A DNA stretch of 48,159 nt from Roseibacillus persicicus (GTDB lineage Bacteria; Verrucomicrobiota; Verrucomicrobiia; Verrucomicrobiales; Akkermansiaceae), in NCBI RefSeq assembly GCF_014651675.1, contig NZ_BMXI01000024.1, forward strand, positions 1 to 48,159, written 5' to 3'. The notes beneath the pieces were generated by a model. It saw nothing but the letters and a program-made list of their open reading frames with translations, did no database searches and was not told the DNA's origin. Each line of letters opens with the position of its first letter. Position 1 is the stretch's first letter. The translations under genes were made by a program, and so were the position numbers. Below, one piece after another: positions 26,671-35,938 of the stretch.

Positions 26671-27918
26671 ATGCGTTTCCACTCTCTCGTCGCCTCTCTT
26701 CTGCTGAGCCTATCGCTCTTCGGACAAGATGAAGTCTCTCCTCTCCCCGACCAGGATGACGGCTATCAGCACGTGGAACGATTCATCAAGATTCTGGAGG
26801 AAGTCCGAGCCAATCACCCCGATGCCGACAAGGTGACGTATGAGCGCCTCATCAATCGCGCCTTGGAGGGCATGGTGGGATCGCTCGACACCTTCTCCGC
26901 CTTCTACCATCCCGAGACCGTTCAACACATGGATTTCGAAGGCCCCGCGATTGAAGAACAGTTCGCTATCCCCAGCCTGGGACTCACCTTGGCCCAACGC
27001 GACGGACAAGTCTACCTCGCCAATGTTCGCGAACATTCCACTGCCCAGCGAGCCGGACTGCGGGAAGGCGATGTCTTGCTGAAAAGCCAAGCGAAAGACC
27101 TGAGCGCCCTCGATCTGCCTGCAGCCAAAGCCGCACTCGCGGGCCAACCCGGAGCCAGCCTCACTCTCACCGTCTACCGCAAGACGGCTCGCCGCGAGAT
27201 TACCGCCGAACTCCTGCACGCCGTAGTCAAGCAGGCGGCTCTGCCAGACGCCTTCCTACTCGAACAATACGGAGCCCCTAAAGTTGGTTATGCCCGGCTG
27301 ACTGAATTCAGTGCTACTGCCGCCCGCGAGCTGGAAGCGGCCTTGGACGACCTGGAGGACAAGGGAATGACCGCTCTCATTCTGGATTTACGCGGAAACG
27401 GAGGCGGTCTTCTCAACGTCGCGGTCGATCTGCTGGGACTTTTTCTCCCCCCCAATACCGAGGTCGTCACCACGCAAGGTCGTTCGCCCAAGGCCCAAAT
27501 CCCACCGCTCAAAACCGCCGAACGGCAAAGGGTAAAGCGTGAGTATCCCCTCGTCGTATTGCTGGACCGGAATTCTGCCAGCGCTTCCGAGCTGGTAGGC
27601 GGAGCCCTGCAAGATCTCCAGCGAGCCACCCTCATCGGCGAGACCTCCTTCGGAAAGGGCTCGGTCCAGAATATCGAGGCCCGCGAGGGAGGAACAGCTC
27701 TTCGCCTGACCTTCGCGACCTATCACACTCCCTCCGGCCGCACTCCTCACGAGGTGGGGGTCGAACCCGATATTGCGGTGGAGATCTCCGATGAAGACCT
27801 GAGCAACTTCGAACGCTTCAAGACCCGCAAGTCAGCTACACCGGAAACCCTGGAAGAGCTCGAAAAGTGGACCGATCCCGTTCTAAAGGCTGCAATCGAT
27901 AAGCTCCAGGCTCGCTGA
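26671..27918 (+). CDS. Carboxyl-terminal processing protease (S41 family) with PDZ domain
   Basis: 415 residues with a signal peptide (FHSLVASLLLSLSLFG). A PDZ domain (about 105-180; LANVREHSTAQRAGLREGDV) precedes the S41 protease domain. The catalytic Ser304 is in NSASASELVGGAL and Lys329 in TSFGKGSVQ. The spacing of 25 residues is standard for Ctp enzymes. LDLRGNGGGLLNVAVDL is also a family motif. It cleaves the C-termini of periplasmic proteins. It has its own promoter region, divergent from the HD phosphohydrolase. Confidence 0.94.
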   Translation: MRFHSLVASLLLSLSLFGQDEVSPLPDQDDGYQHVERFIKILEEVRANHPDADKVTYERLINRALEGMVGSLDTFSAFYHPETVQHMDFEGPAIEEQFAIPSLGLTLAQRDGQVYLANVREHSTAQRAGLREGDVLLKSQAKDLSALDLPAAKAALAGQPGASLTLTVYRKTARREITAELLHAVVKQAALPDAFLLEQYGAPKVGYARLTEFSATAARELEAALDDLEDKGMTALILDLRGNGGGLLNVAVDLLGLFLPPNTEVVTTQGRSPKAQIPPLKTAERQRVKREYPLVVLLDRNSASASELVGGALQDLQRATLIGETSFGKGSVQNIEAREGGTALRLTFATYHTPSGRTPHEVGVEPDIAVEISDEDLSNFERFKTRKSATPETLEELEKWTDPVLKAAIDKLQAR

Positions 27919-27984
27919 GCGCCCTTTCTGGCAGCCCGGAACCTTCTCCTTGATTCTCGCCAGAATCTCTTCAACTGTTATGGC

Positions 27985-28254
27985 ATGACCAAGACGGAAA
28001 TACAGGATCTCTACTTTATGGACTCCCGCGCGAAGCTCATCGACATCGCTTCCTTCCTGGATCGACTGGACCGGATGGAGGGCGACCCCGACTTCCGCCA
28101 CCCGGCATTCATGGCTGCACTGGAAGCCATGCAAAATCCGCCCAAGGGCCGCACCCGGGTCCAGGCCGTTCTCGAGTCGCTCTCCGATCATTCCACCGAG
28201 CCCCTGGAGACCGCCACCATCGGTTTCGCCTATGGCGCGCAAAAGCCAGCTTAG
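27985..28254 (+). CDS. Small helical hypothetical protein
   Basis: 89 residues, cytoplasmic, mostly helical. It begins TKTEIQDLYFMDSRAKLIDI and has ASFLDRLDRMEG and FMAALEAMQNP; the C-terminus is less structured. No signal peptide or membrane span is seen. It has coding-like composition and follows the protease by 66 nt. I do not recognise a family with certainty. The acidic motif LDRLDRMEGDPDFRHPAF may be conserved. Confidence 0.65.
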   Translation: MTKTEIQDLYFMDSRAKLIDIASFLDRLDRMEGDPDFRHPAFMAALEAMQNPPKGRTRVQAVLESLSDHSTEPLETATIGFAYGAQKPA

Positions 28255-28442
28255 CCTCAAGGCCTCCCGGTCTTATTGGCAACCAGACTGATTCAGATCG
28301 CCAGTTTCAACGGCAGCTCATGCCACCAGTCGTTCGGACCTTGGTTCGGGGCGGCATCATCCATTTTCAACCAGCATAAACTCTCCAGCCAGAGTCACAC
28401 TTGCCGCTTGGTTAGAAGACTAGACTTGGCTAAGATCTCCTC

Positions 28443-29129
28443 ATGAAGACTCTCCTCTCGATTTTCCTACTTTCTCTCCTCACGCAGCTGAGTGTGACCG
28501 CCCAACAGGTCCACGTCATTCTCTGTGGCGGGCCGGCCCTCCGCAGTTGGGAGGACCTCCGCGTCCCTCCCGACCAGCATGACCGTTGGTGGGCCAACTT
28601 TGTGCGGGCATCGACCATGCGCATGGACGAGTTGCAAAAGGCCTATGGCACCACGACCCAGATTGTCTGGATGGTATACAAGCCAGGCTACGTCACCCGG
28701 GGACGGGAAGATGGCGACCCCTATACAACCTGGATTGCCGAACAAGCCTCCAAGCGAAAAGCCAAATTGGTTTGGCTCCAGAACAGCAACGATTTTTTCC
28801 GCACCATGAATTCCTTCCCCAAGGGCTCGGTGACCAATTTCGATTTCTTTGGCCACTCGAACAAACACTGCTTCCTCCTGGACTACAGCAACGAGATCAT
28901 GGCCTCCTGCAAGTCGTGGATCCACGAAACGGAGTTGGGCCGCCTGCGAGCGACCATTTTTAGCCGCAACGCCCTCTGCCAATCCTATGGCTGCCACACG
29001 GGCGAGTCGATGTCCGCCTATTGGAAGAACGCCACTGGCGTGACCCTGATCGGAGCCAAGGGCAAGACCGACTACACCTCCCTCACCGAGGGTAAGCTGC
29101 CCAAGGTCAACGGCTCTTGGGTCCGCTAA
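28443..29129 (+). CDS. Secreted protein with a possible clan CD cysteine-peptidase-like His/Cys pair
   Basis: 228 residues with a signal peptide (KTLLSIFLLSLLTQLSVTAQ). The mature protein begins QVHVILCGGPALRSWEDLR. Two short motifs stand out: FDFFGHSNKHCFLLDYS with His138, and CQSYGCHTGESMSAYW with Cys184. In caspase/gingipain/CHAT-type peptidases a His after a hydrophobic strand (GH-x) and a Cys after a second one (xGC/SC) form the catalytic dyad about 40-50 residues apart. This protein matches that layout. The family is not recognised, and activity is inference only. No ribosome binding site is evident. Confidence 0.6.
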   Translation: MKTLLSIFLLSLLTQLSVTAQQVHVILCGGPALRSWEDLRVPPDQHDRWWANFVRASTMRMDELQKAYGTTTQIVWMVYKPGYVTRGREDGDPYTTWIAEQASKRKAKLVWLQNSNDFFRTMNSFPKGSVTNFDFFGHSNKHCFLLDYSNEIMASCKSWIHETELGRLRATIFSRNALCQSYGCHTGESMSAYWKNATGVTLIGAKGKTDYTSLTEGKLPKVNGSWVR

Positions 29130-29186
29130 TGGCCCTCGCAATCTATTGCCTTTTCCCTCAAAACACCCTAACGCACCCTCAACAAC

Positions 29187-30704
29187 ATGGCTGACAAAAC
29201 TGCAATCACGCCCACCCGAAGCGAAGATTTTCCCGAATGGTATCAACAAGTAATCAAGGCCGCCGACATGGCCGAGAACTCTGAAACCCGTGGTTGCATG
29301 GTCATCAAGCCATGGGGCTACGGAATCTGGGAGCTCATCCAAAAGGACCTCGATGCCCGCTTCAAGGCCACCGGCCACGAGAACGCCTATTTCCCCCTTC
29401 TCATCCCTCTCGCCTACCTCGAAAAGGAAGCGGAGCACGCCGAGGGCTTTGCGACCGAATGCGCCGTGGTCACCCACCATCGTCTGGAGGCCCAAAAGGA
29501 TCCCGAGACTGGCAAAACCAAGATGATTCCCTCTGGAAAATTGGCGGAACCCTACGTCATCCGCCCCACCTCGGAGACCATCATCGGAGCCGCCTTTGCC
29601 CGTTGGGTCGAAAGCTACCGCGATCTCCCTCTCCTCATCAACCAGTGGGCCAACGTGATGCGTTGGGAAATGCGCCCACGCCTCTTCCTACGCACTGCTG
29701 AATTCCTCTGGCAGGAAGGCCACACCGCCCACGAAACCGCCACCGAGGCCGTTGCGGAGACCACCACCATCCACCAACTCTATTCCGACTTCCTGCGCGA
29801 CGTTCTCGCCATCCCCGTGGTGATGGGAGAAAAGACCGAGGCAGAACGCTTCCCTGGTGCGGAGATGACGCTGACTGTCGAGGCCATGGTCCAGGACAAG
29901 AAAGCAATCCAAGCCGGCACCTCCCACTACATGGGCCAGAACTTCTCTTCTGCGCAAGACATCAGCTTCGTTGATCGCGAGAACAAAAAGCAGTTCGCGC
30001 ACACCACCTCCTGGGGAGTTTCCACCCGTCTGATCGGCACCTTGATCATGGCTCACTCCGACGATGACGGGCTCGTCCTGCCTCCTCAGGTTGCCCCCAA
30101 GCAAATCGTCATCATCCCAGTCACTCCCAAAGAAGAATCACGTCAGGCCATCATCGATGCCTGCCACGCTTTGGCCCAAACCCTCACCTCCCAGACCTTC
30201 CACGGTCAAAATTTGCGCGTCCACGTCGACGATCGCGAAATCGGAGGCGGCCAGAAAAAATGGGAATGGGTCAAGAAGGGCGTCCCCCTTCGCATCGAGA
30301 TCGGCCCCCGCGACCTCGAGTCCCACAAAGTCTGTCTCCAGCGCCGCGACCAGGGAATTCGCGACAAGTCTTTCCTCGACCGGGAAGAGTTTCTTCGCGA
30401 AGTCCAGAGCCACCTCGACGCCGTCCACCAGAGCCTGCTCCAGCGAGCCAGGACTCTCCGCGAGGAAGGCACCAGCGAGTGCACCGATTTGGCGAGTTTC
30501 GAAAGCCACTGGTCCAGCTCCGATTTTCCCGGTTGGCTGCTCACCCCTTGGGATGGATCCCGCGAACAGGAGGAGGAGCTGTCCAAGAAGCACAAAATTG
30601 CCATCCGTTGCATCCCCATCAGCGAGGAAGTAGCCTCCGAAGCTCCCTGTATCCTGACAGGCAATCCCACCACCAGACGAGCACTCTGGGGACGGAGTTA
30701 CTAA
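29187..30704 (+). CDS. proS: Prolyl-tRNA synthetase, short archaeal/eukaryotic-type
   Basis: 505 residues, the type without the bacterial editing insertion. Class II motifs are present: FPLLIPLAYL, the motif 2 region WEMRPRLFLRTAEFLWQEGH, and motif 3 STRLIGTLIMAHSDDDGLVL. The anticodon-binding domain (PKQIVIIPVTPKEE) follows, then the zinc-domain-like C-terminus ending in the conserved RSY. It charges tRNA-Pro. It starts without an obvious Shine-Dalgarno sequence and ends at a hairpin terminator. Confidence 0.97.
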   Translation: MADKTAITPTRSEDFPEWYQQVIKAADMAENSETRGCMVIKPWGYGIWELIQKDLDARFKATGHENAYFPLLIPLAYLEKEAEHAEGFATECAVVTHHRLEAQKDPETGKTKMIPSGKLAEPYVIRPTSETIIGAAFARWVESYRDLPLLINQWANVMRWEMRPRLFLRTAEFLWQEGHTAHETATEAVAETTTIHQLYSDFLRDVLAIPVVMGEKTEAERFPGAEMTLTVEAMVQDKKAIQAGTSHYMGQNFSSAQDISFVDRENKKQFAHTTSWGVSTRLIGTLIMAHSDDDGLVLPPQVAPKQIVIIPVTPKEESRQAIIDACHALAQTLTSQTFHGQNLRVHVDDREIGGGQKKWEWVKKGVPLRIEIGPRDLESHKVCLQRRDQGIRDKSFLDREEFLREVQSHLDAVHQSLLQRARTLREEGTSECTDLASFESHWSSSDFPGWLLTPWDGSREQEEELSKKHKIAIRCIPISEEVASEAPCILTGNPTTRRALWGRSY

Positions 30705-30721
30705 GGGAAAGAAATCAGGAG

Positions 30722-30745
30722 GAGGGCACTTCGGGTGCCCTCTTT
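30722..30745 (+). terminator. Terminator of proS
   Basis: GAGGGCAC (30722-30729) and GTGCCCTC (30735-30742) form a perfect 8-bp stem around a TTCGG loop, followed by a short T run. It lies just before the chaperone gene. Confidence 0.75.
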
Positions 30746-30797
30746 GACAAAGCACATGCTGGACACTGGCCAACGGCCACCACAGCCTAGCACCCTT

Positions 30798-31397
30798 GTG
30801 AAAGCTCTCGCCATCCTCCTTCTTTTCCTAGGCACTTTGGCAGCTACGGCCAAGCCCAAGATCGCCTATGTCAACATGGACGTCATCCTCACCAACTACT
30901 ACCGCAAGGCGATGGTGGAGAAAGATGTGCAAGACCGAATCGAAGCGCTGAAGTCATCTCCAAGAGTCCTCGCAGTGCAAGAGATGGACGCCAAACTGAA
31001 GGAGCTGGCCGACACCGTTCGAGACAAAACCCAAAAGGAGGCCACCCGCGAAACGGCCGCTGAAGAATTCAATTCCATCTCCATCGAATACCCTGCCCTG
31101 ATGGAAGAAATGGAACAGTTTCTCACCGAAGAGAAAAGAAAAGCGACCACCGAACTGGTCGAAACCATCGAGGATATCCAAGCCGAAGTCCGCGCCGAAA
31201 TTAGCGCCATCGGCAAGTCTGAAGGCTACGACCTGATTCTCGAGCGCGGCGGCAAGACCTCCAGCCAAGTCTCCCCCATTATCTATCTGCGCGACGGCAC
31301 GGACCTTACCGAAATCGTCCTTAGCAAGCTCAATGCAAACGCTCCCGCCGAAAAGAAAGAGGAGGAGTCCGGGGAAGCAACTGCCACCTCCGAATAG
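30798..31397 (+). CDS. OmpH/Skp-like periplasmic chaperone
   Basis: 199 residues from a GTG at 30798, which starts the signal peptide directly (KALAILLLFLGTLAATA). An ATG at 30756 is an alternative. The mature part begins KPKIAYVNMDVIL, the Skp/OmpH opening, followed by long charged helices (about 40-140; coiled-coil tentacles) and a C-terminal strand motif (GYDLILERGG). Skp holds outer membrane proteins during transit. The C-terminal Glu-rich tail (EKKEEESGEATATSE) is unusual. It converges on the lipoprotein gene, 3 nt apart. Confidence 0.85.
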   Translation: MKALAILLLFLGTLAATAKPKIAYVNMDVILTNYYRKAMVEKDVQDRIEALKSSPRVLAVQEMDAKLKELADTVRDKTQKEATRETAAEEFNSISIEYPALMEEMEQFLTEEKRKATTELVETIEDIQAEVRAEISAIGKSEGYDLILERGGKTSSQVSPIIYLRDGTDLTEIVLSKLNANAPAEKKEEESGEATATSE

Positions 31398-31400
31398 CCA

Positions 31401-31850
31401 TTAGAACGGAATGCTCTTGAAGCGCTTCCAATCCACATTGTTCATTTCGCCAGGCGCGATGTAGCCAGTGTAAACCACCACATTCTGCCCTTCCACGATG
31501 GCGTAGGCCTTGCTGCCACTCTCTTCTTCCGCGTTCTCGTCCCAGTAAAGAGCAGCAAGAACCGCATCGGCAGGCACCCCGAGTCCGGCAAACTCGGTCT
31601 TGGCCTGGGGTTCAAAGCTCTCCCCTTGCTTCAGGAAATAATCCCGACCATTGACCGCAATATTGATCTGCTGCCCCCCGCCCGCCAGGTTGACCGGAGC
31701 CCACTCGACGGTCGGGGCAATGTTCGGAACAGGCGGAAGTGAATTGTCACTTGGCGGCGGAAGCGGACTGCTTCTTCCCGGCATTGGTTCGACGACGCAG
31801 GAGGTGAGAGCCAGTCCCGCCGCCAGCGGGTATAGGAGAGCTTTGTTCAT
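31401..31850 (-). CDS. Lipoprotein, 149 residues
   Basis: It has a signal peptide with a lipobox (ALLYPLAAGLALTSC, Cys18), then a Pro/Ser-rich linker (about 25-45) and a compact beta-rich domain. That domain contains QQINIAVNGRDYFLKQGES and AIVEGQNVVVYTGYIAPGE. It is probably anchored to a membrane. I do not recognise the family. Confidence 0.75.
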   Translation of the reverse strand: MNKALLYPLAAGLALTSCVVEPMPGRSSPLPPPSDNSLPPVPNIAPTVEWAPVNLAGGGQQINIAVNGRDYFLKQGESFEPQAKTEFAGLGVPADAVLAALYWDENAEEESGSKAYAIVEGQNVVVYTGYIAPGEMNNVDWKRFKSIPF

Positions 31851-31966
31851 TCCTCCTGAACCCTGTCGAATCTCATCCGAAAGTCAATCCAATCAGAAAT
31901 CCACACTCGCCTCCCCGCCGCGCCGGGAACTACTAGAAATCTCGTAGCGCCCCTTCTCGCGTCGGC

Positions 31967-32707
31967 CTATTTTTGCAAGGCCTCGATGAAAAGCTCGCCG
32001 GTCTTCTTCGCCGACGCCGGATTCTGTCCCGTCACCAGCAAGCCATCCCGCACCGCATTTTCAGAAAAATTCTCCCCAACCTTGGCCTTGGCACCTGCTT
32101 CTTCCAACGTGCTTTGCAAAAGGAAGGGAACGACCTCGGTGAGACCGACCGCTTCTTCTTCTGCATCGGTGAAGACCGCCACGGTCTTTCCATCCACCAA
32201 TTTTTTCCCATTGCTTAGGGTCACGTTCACCAGCGCCGCCGGCCCATGGCATACTGCGCCAACAGGCTTGTCCGACTCATAGGTCTCGCGAATCACGTTC
32301 TGCACTTGCTTGGAATCAGGAAGGTCCCACATCGTGCCATGGCCACCTGCGAAGAATACTCCGTCGAACTCCCCCACCTCGATCTTTTCCAAGGGAACGG
32401 TGTCCGACACCGCCGGAGAATCCTTGTCCGCGTTACCAAACTTCTCCCAGAAGACCTTGTTCTCCTCATCCTCGAGTTTCAGGCTCTTCGGGTCCACAGG
32501 AGCCACTCCACCCTTGGGACTCGCCAGAACAACTTCATGCCCCGCTTCAACGAAAACCGCATAGGGATGCGCTGCTTCAGAGAGAAAGAAGCCCGTCTTT
32601 TTCCCCGTGTCTCCCAACTCCTCATGATTGGTCAGAACCATCAGGATTTCCCCTGCGTAAACAGAGCTTGCCGCCGTCAATCCGAGTAAAATGAGCTTGG
32701 TCGTCAT
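31967..32707 (-). CDS. Exported DJ-1/PfpI (class I glutamine amidotransferase-like) protein
   Basis: 246 residues from the ATG at 32707, where a signal peptide begins (TTKLILLGLTAASSVYAG). The frame can be extended to 32803 without gain. The DJ-1/PfpI fold has GVFFAGGHGTMWDLP and the nucleophile elbow GAVCHGPAAL with Cys153. The layout with a lid segment (SEAAHPYAVFVEAGHEVVLA) resembles Hsp31-like glyoxalase III enzymes, which detoxify methylglyoxal or act as a chaperone. Export of this family is less common. Confidence 0.88.
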   Translation of the reverse strand: MTTKLILLGLTAASSVYAGEILMVLTNHEELGDTGKKTGFFLSEAAHPYAVFVEAGHEVVLASPKGGVAPVDPKSLKLEDEENKVFWEKFGNADKDSPAVSDTVPLEKIEVGEFDGVFFAGGHGTMWDLPDSKQVQNVIRETYESDKPVGAVCHGPAALVNVTLSNGKKLVDGKTVAVFTDAEEEAVGLTEVVPFLLQSTLEEAGAKAKVGENFSENAVRDGLLVTGQNPASAKKTGELFIEALQK

Positions 32708-32954
32708 GCCAAGGAAGTAAGCTCGTTCAATCGGAGAGCAAGGGAAAATTCCTAGCATCATGACCCAATGTTCCGCATCTGCCTCGCTCTCAACTTTTTG
32801 CATGAGACCTCTTTCTCACTTCGTGCAAACCGCATGATTTCCAGCAGGAAAATCCAGACTCCCTCCAACTCCGAAAGCCAAAAATCACCGTCAAATAAGG
32901 AACCAGGCCAGAGTTGGCTCAACTGGCCTGTCGCCTGCAAAAGCTCGGAGCTGT

Positions 32955-33476
32955 ATGGCTAAAAAGAAAACAACCCAAAAAAAGAAATCCACTTCACCCT
33001 CTATTGGTCTCTCGGCCGACACGCGGAAAAAGGCTTGCTCGATTCTCAACGGCATCCTTTCCGACCAGCACGTGCTCTACATCAAGACGCGCAACTTCCA
33101 CTGGAACCTCATCGGAGGCCGCTTCCACACCCTGCATGAGCATTTCGAGGAAATGTATAACGAACTGGCAGTAGCCATTGACGAGACCGCCGAACGAATT
33201 CGGATGCTGGGCGGAGTTTCCCCCGGATCCATGAAAGAGTTTTTGGCGAACGCCACTTTGAAAGAAGAGAAAGGCGCTATCATTGATGGAGACGCAGCAA
33301 TCGAGTCCCTTCTCTCCGACCACGAATCCGTCGCGCAGTCTCTGCGAAAAGACATCGAGAAGCTTGAGGAGGATCTCGGCGACGTTGGCTCTGCCGATTT
33401 CCTCACCGCCCTCCTCCAGAAGCACGAGCAAACCTCATGGATGCTCCGCAGCTACCTCGACGTCAGCGGCTCATAA
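32955..33476 (+). CDS. dps: Dps family ferritin-like DNA-protecting protein
   Basis: 173 residues. A Lys-rich N-terminal tail (AKKKTTQKKKS), of the type that binds DNA in many Dps proteins, precedes a four-helix bundle. The ferroxidase ligands are visible in NFHWNLIGGRFHTLHEHFEE, where His and Glu residues form the shared dinuclear site. ELAVAIDETAERIRMLGG follows. It oxidises Fe(II) with H2O2 and protects DNA under stress. It is followed by a strong terminator that separates the core region from the accessory island. Confidence 0.95.
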   Translation: MAKKKTTQKKKSTSPSIGLSADTRKKACSILNGILSDQHVLYIKTRNFHWNLIGGRFHTLHEHFEEMYNELAVAIDETAERIRMLGGVSPGSMKEFLANATLKEEKGAIIDGDAAIESLLSDHESVAQSLRKDIEKLEEDLGDVGSADFLTALLQKHEQTSWMLRSYLDVSGS

Positions 33477-33511
33477 TCACTTTCCCCCATCCCCACATCC
33501 CCCCAAAGACC

Positions 33512-33544
33512 AAAGCGACCCTGTCAACACAGGGTCGCTTTTTT
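33512..33544 (+). terminator. Strong terminator of dps
   Basis: AAAGCGACCCTGT (33512-33524) and ACAGGGTCGCTTT (33529-33541) pair perfectly over 13 bp around a 4-nt loop and are followed by T. It also works as a textbook element on the minus strand, where the A run becomes T. Confidence 0.92.
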
Positions 33545-33790
33545 GTCAGCATCCTCCACCCCCGACCACATCCCGCGACCAAACGTCGGGTATTGATAAG
33601 TTGCACACCCAAGCTTCCCATTGACGAGTCTTTCACAGCCTCTTCAGATCACGACAAGAAGATCCGATCCTTCGAACCCTGAGCCGTGTGGACGAATTGG
33701 TTATTTAAGGCAATCCATCGAAGACGCGAAATCCACCTTTCAGAATCGCGAGGCTGAAAATGAAGTTGTTCCGCTGTGATTGAGCTCGTT
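33545..33790. other. Gap between dps terminator and the pseudogene
   Basis: About 246 bases. I see no gene, repeat or signal. It may be the remainder of sequence downstream of the decayed minus-strand gene. Confidence 0.5.
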
Positions 33791-34089
33791 CTACACGCTG
33801 CGAATCAGATCTTCTTCGCAGTAGAAGTCGTTGCGGTCCTCGCTCCACATCACCCCATCGGTGCCATTCCTCCGAAAAGTCAGATCCTTAAACGGAGTCG
33901 AAAGACGCGACCTGAAACCACTTCCCGTTCTGATAGTTCTCCAAGCGATACCAGGCGATGAGCTTCTTCCACGTCTCTCTAACATTCCAACCATTCACAA
34001 TCTGGCTCGCTCCCAATTCCACCTCACGGCCATAATCCAGCTCCATCCACCAGCGACAACAAGACCAGCACAATCAATCGACTGTTCAT
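33791..34089 (-). pseudogene. Remnant of a secreted discoidin (F5/8C)-like protein, middle lost
   Basis: An ATG at 34089 opens a clear signal peptide (MNSRLIVLVLLSLV), but the frame stops at TGA within 22 codons. In another frame the sequence continues as WMELDYGREVELGASQIV and ENYQNGKWFQVASF, which looks like the end of an F5/8 type C carbohydrate-binding domain. It stops at TAA near 33887 and is continued in the third frame (FRRNGTDGVMWSEDRNDFY) to a stop at 33791. So the two ends of one gene are joined with the body missing, plus a frameshift. It is divergent from the symporter gene. Confidence 0.65.
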
Positions 34090-34237
34090 TTTCCCAAATT
34101 CACATTTTTCTGAAAGATCCTTCCATTCGCCTGCGCATTCATTAAAAATTCTTTCACCATTACTTTGATCCTCGGCATTTTTTCTCTATCAAAGGAGCCC
34201 AACTCAACGATTCCCTAGGAACTTAAACAGCCACCAC

Positions 34238-35938
34238 ATGCATACTATCGATTGGATTGTCCTTGTCGCTTACCTTGTCGGAACCGTCTTTGTTGGCGTC
34301 TTCCTCGGACGTCTCGTCAAAAACTCCTCCGACATGTTCGCCGCTGGCGGGCAGTCCCCGTGGTGGATGAGCGGGCTCAGTGCCTTCATGACCATGTTCT
34401 CCGCCAATACCTTCGTGGTCTGGGGGGGCATTGCCTACGAGCAAGGCGCGGTCGCAGTCATCATCAACCTTTGTTACGGCATCGCGGCTCTTCTCGCGGG
34501 CTACACCGTGGCCGGCAAGTGGCGAGAAATGGGCATCGCGACCCCCGCCGAATACGTCGACAAGCGCTTCGGCCGCTCCGCGCTCCACTTCTACACCTGG
34601 TTCATGATGATCTTCCGCATCGTCGGAACCGGCGGCGCGCTCTACGCCATCGCCCGCCTCATCCTCGCCGTGGTCGCAGGAGAAGACAGTGCCGCCAACG
34701 CCGCTCTCTCCAGTCCCCAGCTCAACTTCGCCATCCTCATCTTCGCCCTCGTCGTCGTGGGCTACACCATGATTGGCGGTCTCTGGGCCGTCCTGATGAC
34801 CGATACCCTCCAGTTCATCATTCTCAATCTCGCCATCATCTTCGTGATCCCGCTCTCCCTTGCGGAAGTCGGCGGCATCAACGCCCTCGTCACCCAGACT
34901 CCGGAAGGCTTCATGAACGTGACCTCGGAGAAATACACCCTCCTCTTCCTCATCGGCTGGGTCGCCATTCACTACTTCATGATCGGCGCCGAGTGGGCCT
35001 TCGTGCAACGCAATCTCTCCGTCCCAACTCCCAAGGATGCCCGCAAAAGCAACGTCCTCTTCGGACTCCTCTACCTCTTCAGCCCCTTCCTCTGGCTCCT
35101 TCCGCCCCTCCTCTGGCGCATCCAGCAACCCATCCCCGAAGGCGCTTCCCCCGAAGCCATTACCCAAATGTCCGAGACCGCCTACATCATGTCCTGCAAG
35201 GCCGTCCTCCCCGTCGGCATGCTCGGTCTCATGATCGCCGCCCTTTTTTCCGCCACCGCCAGCATGATCAGCTCGCAGCTCAACGTCTTCTCCGGCGTCC
35301 TCACCAAAAACATCTACGAACCCCTCGCCGGCAATCCCACCGAGAAACAACTCGTCCGCATGGGCCGCATCTTTACCCTCATCCTCGGTCTCGTAATTGC
35401 CGGTATCGCCATCGCCACGCCCTACCTTGGCGGCGCGGCCAAGCTCATCATCTCGGTGACCCAAATCATGGTCACCCCTCTCCTCGCCCCCACCCTTTTC
35501 GCTCTCTTCTTCCGCAACCTCGGCATGTCCGCCATCTGGATCACCGTCGGGCTTTGCTTCCCTCTCGGCCTCCTCACCAAATTCACCAGCGTGGGAGAAG
35601 GAACCATCATCGCCGACGGCACCTTCACCGGAGTTATTCTGCCCCTCCTCGTCATCGCCGCCCTTCTTCTGCTTCAGAAAAAAGAAGCTCCCGGCTGGAA
35701 GAAAATCCAGGACCTTTCCAAACAAGCCGAGGATTCCGACGAAGCTCCCAGCTCGAGCGCCCTCCCTGCTCGCATCGTCGCCATCAGCCTCGCGGTCTGC
35801 TCCGCAACCTTCCTCATTCTCATTCCTTTCAACTCTGAAAACCAAGGCATGCTCGCTGGCTTCGGACTCACCCTCGCCGCACTTGCCGCCTTTCTCTTTT
35901 TTATTCTTCGCAAAACGACACCCACCTCATCCGAATGA
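34238..35938 (+). CDS. Sodium:solute symporter (SSS family)
   Basis: 566 residues with about 13-14 membrane spans. It begins IDWIVLVAYLVGTVFVGVFL, then SSDMFAAGGQSPWWMSGLSAF, the family signature around spans 1-2. It has TPAEYVDKRFGR and FRIVGTGGALYAIARLIL. It would take up a small organic solute with Na+, probably a sugar, sugar acid or related glycan product given the neighbours. Its TGA overlaps the ATG of the next gene (ATGA), so they are coupled. Codons are strongly C-ending (mostly CTC, CCC, GCC). Confidence 0.92.
   Translation: MHTIDWIVLVAYLVGTVFVGVFLGRLVKNSSDMFAAGGQSPWWMSGLSAFMTMFSANTFVVWGGIAYEQGAVAVIINLCYGIAALLAGYTVAGKWREMGIATPAEYVDKRFGRSALHFYTWFMMIFRIVGTGGALYAIARLILAVVAGEDSAANAALSSPQLNFAILIFALVVVGYTMIGGLWAVLMTDTLQFIILNLAIIFVIPLSLAEVGGINALVTQTPEGFMNVTSEKYTLLFLIGWVAIHYFMIGAEWAFVQRNLSVPTPKDARKSNVLFGLLYLFSPFLWLLPPLLWRIQQPIPEGASPEAITQMSETAYIMSCKAVLPVGMLGLMIAALFSATASMISSQLNVFSGVLTKNIYEPLAGNPTEKQLVRMGRIFTLILGLVIAGIAIATPYLGGAAKLIISVTQIMVTPLLAPTLFALFFRNLGMSAIWITVGLCFPLGLLTKFTSVGEGTIIADGTFTGVILPLLVIAALLLLQKKEAPGWKKIQDLSKQAEDSDEAPSSSALPARIVAISLAVCSATFLILIPFNSENQGMLAGFGLTLAALAAFLFFILRKTTPTSSE

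Noticed and set aside
34252-35838. 528-codon frame on the same strand inside the symporter gene
   Set aside because: Arg, Pro and His-rich shadow of the same codon bias with no domain character.
34223-35845. 540-codon open frame antisense to the symporter
   Set aside because: Low-complexity acidic composition (Glu, Asp, Gly) caused by the strong C-ending codons of the real gene; the symporter frame has clear family motifs.
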